Source: Flavobacterium azizsancarii
GTDB taxonomy: Bacteria > Bacteroidota > Bacteroidia > Flavobacteriales > Flavobacteriaceae
Assembly (NCBI RefSeq): GCF_027980145.1
Contig: NZ_JAMZNK010000023.1
Span: 1 to 64,000, forward strand
Direction of reading: 5' to 3'
Length of the DNA: 64,000 nucleotides
The notes beneath the pieces were generated by a model that saw nothing but the letters and a program-made list of their open reading frames with translations, did not search any database and was not told where the DNA came from. The position numbers and the translations under genes were made by a program. Positions 43,726 through 53,275 of the stretch are shown piece by piece; the first letter of the stretch is position 1, and every line of letters begins with the position of its first letter.

Positions 43726-44787
43726 CTATTCTTTGACTTTAACTTTTATAGGTGCATCATTTTTTAAGGACATAACACCACTAGTAATCACTGTATCTCC
43801 GGCTTTTAATCCTGATAAAATCAAAATAGAAGCATCTGTTCTCGTAGTGGCATCTACCATAACTTCTTTGGCTTTGCCCATATTAGCAATGTATACTTTT
43901 TTACCGTTTTGCACTGGTACTATTGCTTCTGTAGGAACAACAATTGCATCTTTAATAATATTTAAAGGTAATTTGACATCAGCGAATGTTCCCGGAAAAA
44001 GCTTTCCGTCAATATTGTCAGCAATGGCACGAATTTGCAAAGTACGTGTTGCAACTGCTACTTCTGGTTCGATGGCATAAATCTTTGCAGTATAAACTTT
44101 ATCTGAACCGGAAACCTTAAACTCAATTGATGATCCGGTTTTTACTTGTGAAGCGTATTTTTCAGGTATAGAAAATGTAATTTTTAATTTTCCGGTATTA
44201 ACTAATTTGGCAACTAAAATTGTTGGCGTAATATAGGTACCCGGAGAAATAGAGCGCAAACCAATTTTTCCTGAAAAAGGAGCCTTTACAGAAGTTTTGG
44301 CAATTTGAGCCCTGATTAATTGACTTTGCGCTTGTGCTGATGCGTGATCTGCTCTTGCTACATCAAGTTCTTCCTGACTAATCGCTTCCTTTTGAAGTAA
44401 TAATTTGGCTCTTCTTTCGTTTTCTGCAGCCAAACCTTCTCTGGTTACAGCCTGTCTTAATTGTGCTTTAAGTTCAAGATCATTAACCTTAAAAAGGACC
44501 TGACCTTTATTGACATTACTGCCTTCATTAAAGTAAATTCCTTCGACTATTCCAGAAACTTCGCTATGAATTTCTATCTGCTCGTTAGCCTCAATAGACC
44601 CTGAAAGTGATAAGTTATTATCGAAAGTAGCTGTTTTAACAACTATTCCGGTTACCGAAGTAGGTTTGTCTTTGTCTCCAAAATTTTTAGACTCTTCGTT
44701 TTTCTTTTTGTTAGAAACTATTCTGTAGGTTATAAATCCTCCGATGCATATAATCAGTAAGGCGTAAACAAGGTTTTTTACTTTCAT
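43726..44787 (-). CDS. Efflux RND transporter periplasmic adaptor subunit (HlyD/AcrA type)
   Basis: 353 residues. An N-terminal membrane anchor (LVYALLIICIGGFITYRIV) is followed by a barrel-sandwich domain (SGSIEANEQIEIHSEVSGIVEGIYFNEGSNVNKGQVLFKV, abbreviated), a short helical hairpin (about residues 110-160) and a second sandwich half (SVKAPFSGKIGLRSISPGTYI). It links the permease to TolC. It is the first gene of the operon; a candidate promoter lies at 44833-44840. The 109-bp gap to the permease gene is a low-complexity TTTAGA-rich tract. Confidence 0.93.
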   Translation of the reverse strand: MKVKNLVYALLIICIGGFITYRIVSNKKKNEESKNFGDKDKPTSVTGIVVKTATFDNNLSLSGSIEANEQIEIHSEVSGIVEGIYFNEGSNVNKGQVLFKVNDLELKAQLRQAVTREGLAAENERRAKLLLQKEAISQEELDVARADHASAQAQSQLIRAQIAKTSVKAPFSGKIGLRSISPGTYITPTILVAKLVNTGKLKITFSIPEKYASQVKTGSSIEFKVSGSDKVYTAKIYAIEPEVAVATRTLQIRAIADNIDGKLFPGTFADVKLPLNIIKDAIVVPTEAIVPVQNGKKVYIANMGKAKEVMVDATTRTDASILILSGLKAGDTVITSGVMSLKNDAPIKVKVKE

Positions 44788-45203
44788 AAAATTGAGTAAA
44801 TGTTTTTTTTGGGTGTGTTTTTAGTAAGCTTGCAAATTTAACTTTTTGAAACGAAAACGAAAGATGTTAGGTTTTATTTAACACTTGATTAATGTTAATT
44901 TTAAATGTCTTTTAACAGCTATTTATGTTAAGTTTTTGTAATTGGACATAGTTTTTAGGAAAAGGTTTAAAATGAATTCGATTTATTTTGGAAATAATTA
45001 GAGAATCAGATTCAAATTGAAAACTATCAAACTTTTTATGTGTTTTTACCTATGTTTTTTTACTGCAATGAAGTGTCTTTTTTAAGCTTTGTAGTTACTA
45101 AGTCGTTAGGTTTTTGAGTTTGTGATTCTAAATCCTGAAATGGTGCACTTTGCTGAAATAAGATTTTAGTATTTAATCTTTTTTTATTTAGAACCTTTGT
45201 AGC
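44788..45203. other. Intergenic stretch upstream of the RND operon
   Basis: A+T-rich DNA with the promoter box at 44833-44840. I see no gene or clear fold in the rest; the recG stop is at its right end. Confidence 0.5.
44833..44840 (-). promoter_or_regulatory. Candidate promoter box of the RND efflux operon
   Basis: TAAATTTG on the minus strand matches TAnnTTTG, 46 bp before the adaptor ATG. A good -33 element is not obvious. Confidence 0.4.
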
Positions 45204-47312
45204 TTAACTAATATAATTCCAGATGTTTTTCTTTTTTGTCAATTCAATAAAAATAGCTTTCAGTATAGCATGTTCCGGTTTTTGTAATGGCGCATCTTCT
45301 TTAAGAATTTTCAAGGCGTAGTTTCGGGCAAGACCCAAAATGTCCCGGTCACGAACAATATCCGCAATTTGAAGGTTTAAAACACCACTTTGTTGCGTTC
45401 CCATTAAGTCACCCGGACCCCGGAGTTTAAGATCGACTTCGGCAATTTCGAAACCATCATTCGTCTGAACCATAGTATCCATTCGGGTTTTACTGTCAGA
45501 ACTTAATTTATAGCTCGTCATTAAAATACAATAACTTTGTTCAGCTCCACGGCCAACACGGCCACGTAACTGATGCAATTGTGATAACCCGAAACGTTCT
45601 GCACTTTCGATAATCATAACACTTGCATTAGGTACATTTACCCCAACTTCTATTACGGTTGTGGCGACCATTATGTTCGTTTTACCTTCAGAAAAGCGTT
45701 TCATTTCAGCATCTTTATCTGCCGGTTTCATTTTTCCGTGCAATATCGAAATTGAATATTGAGGTAACGGAAAATCACGCGAAATACTTTCGTAACCGTC
45801 CATTAGATCCTTAAAATCCATTTTTTCAGATTCCTGGATCAAAGGATAAACGATATATATTTGTCTTCCCAGAGCAATTTCGTCTCTTAAGAATTTCCAT
45901 ACTTTAAGGCGGTTACTGTCAAATCTGTGTACAGTTTGAATTGGTTTTCTGCCGGGAGGTAATTCATCAATGACCGAAATATCTAAATCCCCGTACAAAC
46001 TCATAGCTAATGTCCTTGGAATTGGAGTAGCTGTCATCACGAGAACATGTGGCGGAATCTCGTTCTTTTTCCACAGTTTTGATCTCTGTTCAACTCCAAA
46101 ACGATGTTGCTCATCAATTACAGCCAACCCAAGGTTTTGAAACTTTACCTTATCCTCCAGTAAAGCATGCGTGCCAATTAAAATATGCAGACTTCCGTTT
46201 TCAAGTTCTTCATGGATGATTCTTCGGGCTGCAATTTTAGTCGAGCCTGTAAGGATTTTTATATTGATGTTTAATGTATTGGCCAGTTCTGATAATCCTA
46301 TAAAATGCTGATTTGCCAGGATTTCTGTTGGGGCCATCAGGCAAGCCTGAAAACCATTGTCAATTGCCAGAAGCATGCTTAAAAAAGCAACAATAGTTTT
46401 TCCGGAACCCACGTCACCTTGCAATAATCGGTTCATTTGGGCATTACTTCCCATGTCTGAACGGATTTCTTTAACTACTCTTTTTTGCGCATTTGTAAGC
46501 TGAAAAGGCAGATGATTCTGGTAAAATTCATTAAAAAATTCACCCACTTTTGTAAATGGATGTCCTTTTATTTTATGTTTCCTAATCAGATTTTTAGTAA
46601 TTAATTGCAATTGAATAAAGAACAATTCTTCAAATTTTAATCTAAATTGTGCTTTTGCCAAAGCTTCAGTACTTTTAGGAAAATGTATATTGAATAAAGC
46701 GGCTCTCTTTGAAATCAGCTTTAACTCTTCGACTAAATAAGGCGGAAAAGTTTCTGTAAACAAAGCCTGTGTTTCAATAAACAATTGCTCCATCATTTTA
46801 TTGATAGTGCGGTTTGAAATACCTCTGTTGGTCAGGGTTTCAGTCGAAGGATAAACAGCTTGCATGGCTGAACGAAGACTTTTTTCATGCTCGCTTAGCA
46901 ATTCAATTTCCGGATGCGCCATACTAAACTGACTTCCGTAGAGAGAACATTTTCCAAAAATTACGCAAACTTCATTTAGTTTCAAACTTTCACGTATCCA
47001 TTTATGTCCCTGAAACCAATTCAGGTCTATTTGTCCTGTATCATCCACGAAAGTGGCCACCAGACGCTTTTTGTTTTTAGCAAACTCAACAGTTTTGACA
47101 TTGATGATTTTACCTATAATCTGAACTTCAGCACCTGTATTTTGAAGTTCATTAATTTTGTAATAACGGGTTCTGTCAATATATCTATTCGGAAAAAAAT
47201 TAACTAAATCTCGATATTTATGAATACCCAGTTCCTTACGAAGCAATTGGCCACGATTGGGACCAACACCTTTTAAGTATTCAATTGGGGTTTCAAGGAG
47301 ATTATTAAACAT
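45204..47312 (-). CDS. recG: ATP-dependent DNA helicase RecG
   Basis: 702 residues, full length. An N-terminal wedge domain with OB fold (about 60-150) is followed by helicase motifs: Walker A LLQGDVGSGKT, DEQH in VIDEQHRFG, TATPIPRT, and the C-terminal VIEVGVNVPNASVMIIE and QLRGRVGR. It remodels stalled replication forks and branches recombination intermediates. It stands alone in backbone DNA. Confidence 0.96.
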   Translation of the reverse strand: MFNNLLETPIEYLKGVGPNRGQLLRKELGIHKYRDLVNFFPNRYIDRTRYYKINELQNTGAEVQIIGKIINVKTVEFAKNKKRLVATFVDDTGQIDLNWFQGHKWIRESLKLNEVCVIFGKCSLYGSQFSMAHPEIELLSEHEKSLRSAMQAVYPSTETLTNRGISNRTINKMMEQLFIETQALFTETFPPYLVEELKLISKRAALFNIHFPKSTEALAKAQFRLKFEELFFIQLQLITKNLIRKHKIKGHPFTKVGEFFNEFYQNHLPFQLTNAQKRVVKEIRSDMGSNAQMNRLLQGDVGSGKTIVAFLSMLLAIDNGFQACLMAPTEILANQHFIGLSELANTLNINIKILTGSTKIAARRIIHEELENGSLHILIGTHALLEDKVKFQNLGLAVIDEQHRFGVEQRSKLWKKNEIPPHVLVMTATPIPRTLAMSLYGDLDISVIDELPPGRKPIQTVHRFDSNRLKVWKFLRDEIALGRQIYIVYPLIQESEKMDFKDLMDGYESISRDFPLPQYSISILHGKMKPADKDAEMKRFSEGKTNIMVATTVIEVGVNVPNASVMIIESAERFGLSQLHQLRGRVGRGAEQSYCILMTSYKLSSDSKTRMDTMVQTNDGFEIAEVDLKLRGPGDLMGTQQSGVLNLQIADIVRDRDILGLARNYALKILKEDAPLQKPEHAILKAIFIELTKKKNIWNYIS

Positions 47313-47638
47313 TAATTTATTTTAGATTATTGATTTAAGAATATGGAAAAAAGATTTTGATCTGTTTTCTATGCTCTATTTTCTATTCTCTTTTAGTAAG
47401 CGAAGATAGATTTTAATTAGGAAATTTAAAAGTGTTATCAGATCTCAAAAATAAAAATCTGAAAATTATAATGATGATTTTTTAGTCTTATTGTAGTTTT
47501 TGATTTAATCGAAAAGCCTTTAGTAATAAGGTACAAAAAAATTTAATAATATATAAGCATTATTTTTTTATTAAACGAAGCAACCATTTAACACAATAAG
47601 AATCTATTAAATATACAAAGTCTTAAAAACTAAAATAA
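47313..47638. other. Intergenic stretch between recG and a lipoprotein gene
   Basis: A+T-rich, with a short TTTCTATTCTC-type tract near 47375-47395 that resembles the low-complexity repeats at 51681-51857. I see no gene. Confidence 0.5.
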
Positions 47639-48067
47639 ATGAAAAAAATAGGGATTGCAGTCATTCTAATGTTAATTTTCATTTCTTGTTCAAATGAAAA
47701 AGCAAAATCACCAAAGGTATCTGATTATCATGGAAAATGGGAACTAATTGAAGTGACAGGTTTTAGACCGGCCAATATTATCTTTGATAAGTTAGGCTGG
47801 CAGGAATCTTATGTTTTTAATACTGATGAAACATTCACAAAGACAAGAACAAAAGACAACAAAACAACTACTGCCACAGGTAAATTTGCAGTTAAAAAGC
47901 TCGATAATGAAACACATTTTGAATTAACTTATGAAGAAAACAATGATATTATAGGGACTTGCACTGGAAATTTAATCGAGGATCTTTCTATTAATAAAGA
48001 AGGATTACTGGTAAATTCATGGCAAATGTGCGACGGCCCGGGATTGATATATAAAAAGTCGAAATAA
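47639..48067 (+). CDS. Lipocalin-like lipoprotein
   Basis: 142 residues. The lipobox is in LIFISCSNEK (Cys17), so it is a lipoprotein. The mature part has GKWELIEVTGF near the start and successive beta strands (ESYVFNTDETFTKTRTKDNKTTTATGKFAV is the central region), as in small lipocalin-like domains of Bacteroidota. Cys residues near positions 112 and 131 might pair. The ligand is unknown. It stands alone, 86 bp before the DUF1697 gene. Confidence 0.68.
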   Translation: MKKIGIAVILMLIFISCSNEKAKSPKVSDYHGKWELIEVTGFRPANIIFDKLGWQESYVFNTDETFTKTRTKDNKTTTATGKFAVKKLDNETHFELTYEENNDIIGTCTGNLIEDLSINKEGLLVNSWQMCDGPGLIYKKSK

Positions 48068-48153
48068 AAAGCTGTAAGTTTGCAGGGATATAAAAGAGTA
48101 TTTAATTTTAAGTTATTGAATGCTCTTTATTTTTTTTATTTTAATTTTTAGAA

Positions 48154-48696
48154 ATGACAACACATTTAGCGCTTTTAAGAGGAATCAACGTTTCCGGCCA
48201 CAATATGATGAAAATGGAAGCCTTGAAAACCATGTTAGAAAATATTGGTTTTCAAAATGTGCGAACCTATTTACAATCCGGAAATGTCTTTGTTGACACC
48301 GACGAAGAAAGTGCTTCGAAAGTGGGTTTTATGATCAAACAGGAAATTTTTAAGGTTTTTGGACATGAAGTTCCTACAATTGTCATTACCAAACAAGATC
48401 TGGAATTGTGTTTTAAGAATAGTCCATTTTTAAAAGAAAAAGAACTGGACATGAAAAAACTTTATGTCGCTTTTGTCTCTGTAGCTCTAAAAAGTGAAAA
48501 TATAAATGACTTAAAAATCAGCCAGTTTAAACCTGATGAAGCGAGTATTGACGGAAACAGGATTTTTATTAAATACGCTGTTGGAGCAGGAAAAACAAGA
48601 TTCGATCAAAAATATATTGAGAAAAAACTAAATGTTACAGCGACTATTAGAAACTGGAATACGGTTACTAATTTGTTGGCGATGTATTCTGAATGA
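48154..48696 (+). CDS. DUF1697 domain-containing protein
   Basis: 180 residues, the complete domain. The family start HLALLRGINVSGHNMMKMEAL and FQNVRTYLQSGNVFVDTD are diagnostic, with the C-terminal TIRNWNTVTNLLAM. These proteins are cytoplasmic, alpha/beta, and of unknown function. It is an ordinary backbone gene. Confidence 0.92.
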   Translation: MTTHLALLRGINVSGHNMMKMEALKTMLENIGFQNVRTYLQSGNVFVDTDEESASKVGFMIKQEIFKVFGHEVPTIVITKQDLELCFKNSPFLKEKELDMKKLYVAFVSVALKSENINDLKISQFKPDEASIDGNRIFIKYAVGAGKTRFDQKYIEKKLNVTATIRNWNTVTNLLAMYSE

Positions 48697-48781
48697 GAAA
48701 ATAAAATAGTTTTGCTGCGTATTTCATGAAGTTCGACAAATCTAGATTTGCAAAAAAAAAGTAAAATTAGCAGCATTTTTT

Positions 48782-49549
48782 TTAAACTATCAAATCACAA
48801 TACCAAAATCCAAAATCAAAAGGATTACTTGTATTAGCATCACAAGCAGTATTAGAAGAATCTTGAATTTTAGGTTTTTCGTATTTGCGATAAACGATTT
48901 CTCCTATTTCAAATTTTATTGGTTCTGAAAAAATAGGACCGTCAAAAGTAAAGGTATGAAATTCGCCATTTTCACCACAAACATCTACATTTTTAGGTAA
49001 ATCGTTTATGAATTCCTGATCGATAATTCGGCCAGCAAAACTTTTATCCAGATATTGTTCATTTACGCAAACTACAATTGTTTTAAAACCGAGTGATATA
49101 AATTCCTGAATTAAGTCTTTGGTTGGGATTTTCCAAAGAGGAAAAACACCTTCAAAACTAATTTTACCCAATTGATCTTCGCGGTATTTACGTAAATCTT
49201 CCAGAAAAATATCTCCAAAAATTGAATGTGTAATTCCTTGATTTTTAAGCTCTATTAAAGTTTCGGTCAGTACGTTCTCATAAACTTCCATCGTGGGCAT
49301 TTCCGGAATCTGCAAAATCTTTAATGGCAATCCGATACTTTTTGCTTGCGCTTCAAGTAATTCAATACGAACACCATGCATAGAAATTCGTTGAAATTCC
49401 TGATTGACACTCGTTAATAAATATTCGATTTTATAATCAGGATCCTGTATTATTTTATATAAAGCCAAAGCAGAATCTTTTCCGCTGCTCCAGTTAAATA
49501 AGGCTTTTTTTGGTGTTGACACTTCGTAATAATTTTCTATTGTAAACAT
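48782..49549 (-). CDS. Dph6-related ATP pyrophosphatase
   Basis: 255 residues from ATG 49549 (MFTIENYYEVSTPKKALFNWSS is the start). The longer frame would overlap the divergent peptidase gene. The PP-loop is NWSSGKDSALALYK. Later GVRIELLEAQAKSIGLPL and GDIFLEDLRKYREDQL match the diphthamide-synthase-6-like family. Bacteria lack diphthamide, so the true substrate is unknown; an ATP-dependent amidation is the likely chemistry. The C-terminal 20 residues (NTACDANTSNPFDFG) look unlike the family. Confidence 0.85.
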   Translation of the reverse strand: MFTIENYYEVSTPKKALFNWSSGKDSALALYKIIQDPDYKIEYLLTSVNQEFQRISMHGVRIELLEAQAKSIGLPLKILQIPEMPTMEVYENVLTETLIELKNQGITHSIFGDIFLEDLRKYREDQLGKISFEGVFPLWKIPTKDLIQEFISLGFKTIVVCVNEQYLDKSFAGRIIDQEFINDLPKNVDVCGENGEFHTFTFDGPIFSEPIKFEIGEIVYRKYEKPKIQDSSNTACDANTSNPFDFGFWYCDLIV

Positions 49550-49616
49550 ACAAATTTCATTCGATTTGTTAGCGAAACCTTTGTAACTTTGGGATTTTGC
49601 CTTCAAATTCATTTCA

Positions 49617-51677
49617 ATGAAATACATCTTTTTATTTATTACCAGTTTCGTTTTTGCGCAACAAACTAAATTCGTTGATTTTAAATCGGTTAACGGACAA
49701 TTAAAATTAAACGCAACCGAAAAATCCGTTTCAGGAACGGTTGTTTATCAATTTGATATTCTAAACCCTATTGATACGATTAAAATCGATGCTAAAAACA
49801 TGGAATTTTCTCATGTTCAAATTGATAATAAAGACGTGCTTTTTATCAATACAGGCAAAGAATTGCAAATCATCAGTAATTTTCAAAAAGGAGAGAAGCA
49901 TCTTACTTTTGAATACTCAGCAAAACCTAAGCAAGCTTTGTATTTTGTAAACATTGAAAATTCTGAAGTTCAAATCTGGACACAAGGACAAGGAAGATAT
50001 ACGAGTAACTGGTTTCCGAGTTTTGATGATGTCAAAGAAAAAGTGATTTTTAGTTTGGGAATTACATATGACAAGGATTATCAGGTAGTTTCTAACGGAA
50101 TTTTAAGCGAAAAGAAATCAAACGGAAATTCAATTCATTGGCAATATCGCATGGAAAATCCAATGAGTTCCTATTTATTGATGCTTGCTATTGGCAAATA
50201 CGACAAGAAAGAATTTAGGGCAAAATCTAAAATTCCGTTAGAATATTATCTTGAAAATAAGGATACCAATCGCTTTGAACCAACCTACAGATATTCAAAA
50301 CGTATTTTTGATTTTTTAGAAAAAGAAATAGGAGTGAAGTATCCGTGGCAAGTTTATAGAGAAATTCCGGTTCGTGATTTCTTGTATGCCGGAATGGAAA
50401 ACACCACTACTACACTTTTTGCAACTCGTTATGTAGTGGATTCAATAGGTTTTGAAGATCGTAATTATACAAATGTTGATGCTCACGAATTGGCACATCA
50501 CTGGTTTGGCGATCTAATAACGGCAGAGAACAGTACACATCACTGGCTTCAGGAAGGTTTTGCAACTTATTATGCTGCATTGGCTGAACGGGAGATTTAT
50601 GGCGACGATTTTTTCTATTCAAAATTATATCAGACAGCGCAGCAGATAAAATTTGCTTCGAGATCTGATACTATTCCGGTTTTGAATGCTAAGGCAAGTT
50701 CATTGACTTTCTATGAAAAAGGAGCGTGGGCACTATTTGTTTTGCACGAGTCTATTGGAGATAAAGCCTTCAAAAAAGCCATAAAAAGTTATCTGAAAAA
50801 GTACGCTTATCAAACTGTTAATACACAAAATTTCTTTGATGAAATTAGAAAAGTATCCAATTTTGATTTGGAAAAATTTCAGAAAACCTGGTTGGAATCT
50901 ACCGCTTTTGATACCCCGGCGGCGAATGCTCTATTGAGTAAAAACAAAGCAATTCAGGTTCGGTTAGAAGTTGATAAGCTAAAGAAAACGCCATTGGTCG
51001 AGAAACAGGATTTTTTAAGAAAGACTTTAGAATCGGATGTTTATGAGTCTGTAAAAGAATCGATTGTAAGTCAAATAGAAAGTGAGAAATACGAAGATAA
51101 AAAAGAATTATTACAGGTCGCTTTGCAAACTAACAATATACAAGTTCGTCAGGCTGTTGCTGCTTCGTTGAGTAAAATTCCCGAAGGCTTTAGAATTGAA
51201 TACGAAACTTTGCTGAACGACAAATCATATCAGACCCAAGAAGTTGTCCTGTATTATTTATGGAAAAATTTTCCTGATCATCGCACAGAATATCTGAACA
51301 AATCAAAAAACTGGATTGGTTTCAACGATTATAATCTTCGAACTTTATGGCTTTCATTGGCTTTGTCGACACCAAATTATAGTGATAATCCAGAAGATTT
51401 AGTTTCGGAGTTAATTGCTTTTTCTTCCACAAAGTACGAAGCTACAACGAGGCAAAATGCACTTGAGAAACTTCTTTCTTTCAAAATTATAAACGATCAG
51501 GTATTATCAAATTTGGTAAATGCAACTACACATCATATGTGGCAATTTTCTAAATTCGGAAGAGACTCCATTAGGTTTTTATTAAAAAATTCCGAAATGC
51601 GTGCTTCGTTTGAAAGAATTTTGCCTAATTTGAACCCCGATGAACAATTTCAGCTGAATCGTTTGTTGAAAGAATAA
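49617..51677 (+). CDS. M1 family metallo-aminopeptidase, secreted
   Basis: 686 residues with a signal peptide (YIFLFITSFVFAQ). The GAMEN-like substrate motif (YAGMENTTTTLF), the zinc motif HELAHH and the third ligand Glu in WLQEGFATYYA are all present. It removes N-terminal residues from peptides in the periplasm or outside. The C-terminal 250 residues are helical, as in relatives. It is divergent from the Dph6-like gene (67 bp). Confidence 0.93.
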   Translation: MKYIFLFITSFVFAQQTKFVDFKSVNGQLKLNATEKSVSGTVVYQFDILNPIDTIKIDAKNMEFSHVQIDNKDVLFINTGKELQIISNFQKGEKHLTFEYSAKPKQALYFVNIENSEVQIWTQGQGRYTSNWFPSFDDVKEKVIFSLGITYDKDYQVVSNGILSEKKSNGNSIHWQYRMENPMSSYLLMLAIGKYDKKEFRAKSKIPLEYYLENKDTNRFEPTYRYSKRIFDFLEKEIGVKYPWQVYREIPVRDFLYAGMENTTTTLFATRYVVDSIGFEDRNYTNVDAHELAHHWFGDLITAENSTHHWLQEGFATYYAALAEREIYGDDFFYSKLYQTAQQIKFASRSDTIPVLNAKASSLTFYEKGAWALFVLHESIGDKAFKKAIKSYLKKYAYQTVNTQNFFDEIRKVSNFDLEKFQKTWLESTAFDTPAANALLSKNKAIQVRLEVDKLKKTPLVEKQDFLRKTLESDVYESVKESIVSQIESEKYEDKKELLQVALQTNNIQVRQAVAASLSKIPEGFRIEYETLLNDKSYQTQEVVLYYLWKNFPDHRTEYLNKSKNWIGFNDYNLRTLWLSLALSTPNYSDNPEDLVSELIAFSSTKYEATTRQNALEKLLSFKIINDQVLSNLVNATTHHMWQFSKFGRDSIRFLLKNSEMRASFERILPNLNPDEQFQLNRLLKE

Positions 51678-51680
51678 GGA

Positions 51681-51857
51681 ACAAAGAATATAGAATAAAG
51701 AATATAGAGAATAGAACAAAGAATATAGAATATAGAACAAAGAATATAGAATATAGAATATATAGAATAGAAGTAAGAGGATAAGTAATCAATTAGAGCG
51801 CATAGAAAATCTTTGCTCTATATTCTATTCTCTATATTCTCTAATCTATTTTCTAAA
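51681..51857. repeat. AATATAGAA-type low-complexity repeat with an inverted half
   Basis: The left half repeats AAGAATATAGAA(C/T)A about six times (51681-51770). The right half (51815-51857) contains the reverse complement (CTATATTCTATTC twice). The transcript could fold into a long imperfect hairpin that ends the peptidase message. Related short tracts lie at 43640-43670, 47375 and 58030. Confidence 0.6.
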
Positions 51858-51882
51858 TAATTACAAAACCTACAATATATTT

Positions 51883-52782
51883 ATGAAAGCATTGGTTATT
51901 TCTGGCGGAGGAAGTAAAGGAGCGTTTGCTGGTGGCGTAGCGCAGTATTTAATAGAGGAAAAAAAACATGAATATGATTTGTTTATAGGAACTTCTACAG
52001 GAAGTTTACTTATTCCGCATCTGGCGCTTGGTCAGATAAAAAAAATTCACTCCGTTTATACTAATGTTACAATGAGCGGAATCTTTAATATTTGCCCATT
52101 TGTAGTTAAAGTTAAAGATGGAGTTGATATTGTTACAATCAATCACTTCAATGTTTTACGTCAGTTTTTTAAAGGAAAAAGAACTTTTGGAGAAAGCAAA
52201 GGACTGCAGAAATACATTAAAGCAAACTTCTCGTTATCAGATTTTAACAAGCTGAAAAAACAGCATTGCGATGTTGTTATTACAGTAACCAATTTTACTA
52301 AAAACGAATCGGAATATAAGTCTATAAAAGATTGCACATATGATGAGTTTTGCGATTGGTCATGGATTTCGAGTAATTATGTTCCGTTCATGAGTTTGGT
52401 AGAAAAAAATAACTACGAATACGGAGATGGCGGATTTTCTAGTTTAGTTCCTATTCGTGAAGCTATTAATCGTGGTGCAACAGAAATTGACGTAATCATT
52501 CTGGAAACGGAAGTTAATATGACCAAAACGGTTATTGGTAAAAATCCGTTTTCTTTAATGATCGATTTGTTCCGAATTGCCTTAGATCAGGTTGAAAAAC
52601 ACGATATTGCTATAGGAAAACTAATGGCAAACAATAAGAATGTAAAGCTTAACTTATATTACACACCAACCAGACTCACTGATAATGCACTTATTTTTAA
52701 TAAGGAAGTAATGAAAGAATGGTGGGAACAAGGCTATGAATATGCTCAGAATAAGTCTGAGGTAATGAGTGATAACAGGTAA
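51883..52782 (+). CDS. Patatin-like phospholipase
   Basis: 299 residues. The oxyanion loop ISGGGSKGAFAGG, the nucleophile motif GTSTGS (Ser38 in LFIGTSTGSLL) and the catalytic Asp in YGDGGFSS complete the Ser-Asp dyad. Such enzymes hydrolyse lipids at membranes. No signal peptide is visible, so it is probably cytoplasmic. It is followed by two genes of unknown function on the same strand. Confidence 0.9.
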   Translation: MKALVISGGGSKGAFAGGVAQYLIEEKKHEYDLFIGTSTGSLLIPHLALGQIKKIHSVYTNVTMSGIFNICPFVVKVKDGVDIVTINHFNVLRQFFKGKRTFGESKGLQKYIKANFSLSDFNKLKKQHCDVVITVTNFTKNESEYKSIKDCTYDEFCDWSWISSNYVPFMSLVEKNNYEYGDGGFSSLVPIREAINRGATEIDVIILETEVNMTKTVIGKNPFSLMIDLFRIALDQVEKHDIAIGKLMANNKNVKLNLYYTPTRLTDNALIFNKEVMKEWWEQGYEYAQNKSEVMSDNR

Positions 52783-52821
52783 TTTATTTAATTGTAAAAA
52801 AAAAAAACAGATTCAATAAAA

Positions 52822-53229
52822 ATGAGTGAATTTAGACATAGTGTTTGCGAACCAACAAAGCCAAAAATTATTGAAAAGGGAAAGATTGATTCTTCGGAAA
52901 TAATAAAAACATTTCAAAATTTTCCATGGAAATTACATCTGGAAGAGATGGAAAATGCAAAGAACGTATATCATTCACCTTCGCTTGAGTTTGAAAATTC
53001 AGGCAATAGAAATGCCCTGTCAATATCTGCTGTTGGTAAACCTGATAAATATGAATTTTATGTATTTTTTAAAAGAGCTAAAATTCAAAAAACCTGGTTT
53101 GGCTTAAGTGAAAAACTCAACAAAAATTTCATTTCTGAATTGACAGATCAAAATGAAGAAAAAACAACAGAAATATTAAAAGCTTTGGCTGATAATGATT
53201 TGGCTTTTTTAGAACAAAATTTTCAATAA
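52822..53229 (+). CDS. Hypothetical protein, 135 aa
   Basis: No recognised family. The product is charged, without signal or membrane segment, with strand-rich YEFYVFFKRAKIQKTWFGL in the middle and an acidic helical tail (DQNEEKTTEILKALADNDLAFLEQ). It starts 40 bp after the patatin gene on the same strand, preceded by an A-run. Codon use looks like its neighbours. Confidence 0.6.
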   Translation: MSEFRHSVCEPTKPKIIEKGKIDSSEIIKTFQNFPWKLHLEEMENAKNVYHSPSLEFENSGNRNALSISAVGKPDKYEFYVFFKRAKIQKTWFGLSEKLNKNFISELTDQNEEKTTEILKALADNDLAFLEQNFQ

Positions 53230-53275
53230 TAACCTGTTTTTAGAATTCAGATTGACATTCAATACGTGTTTTAAA

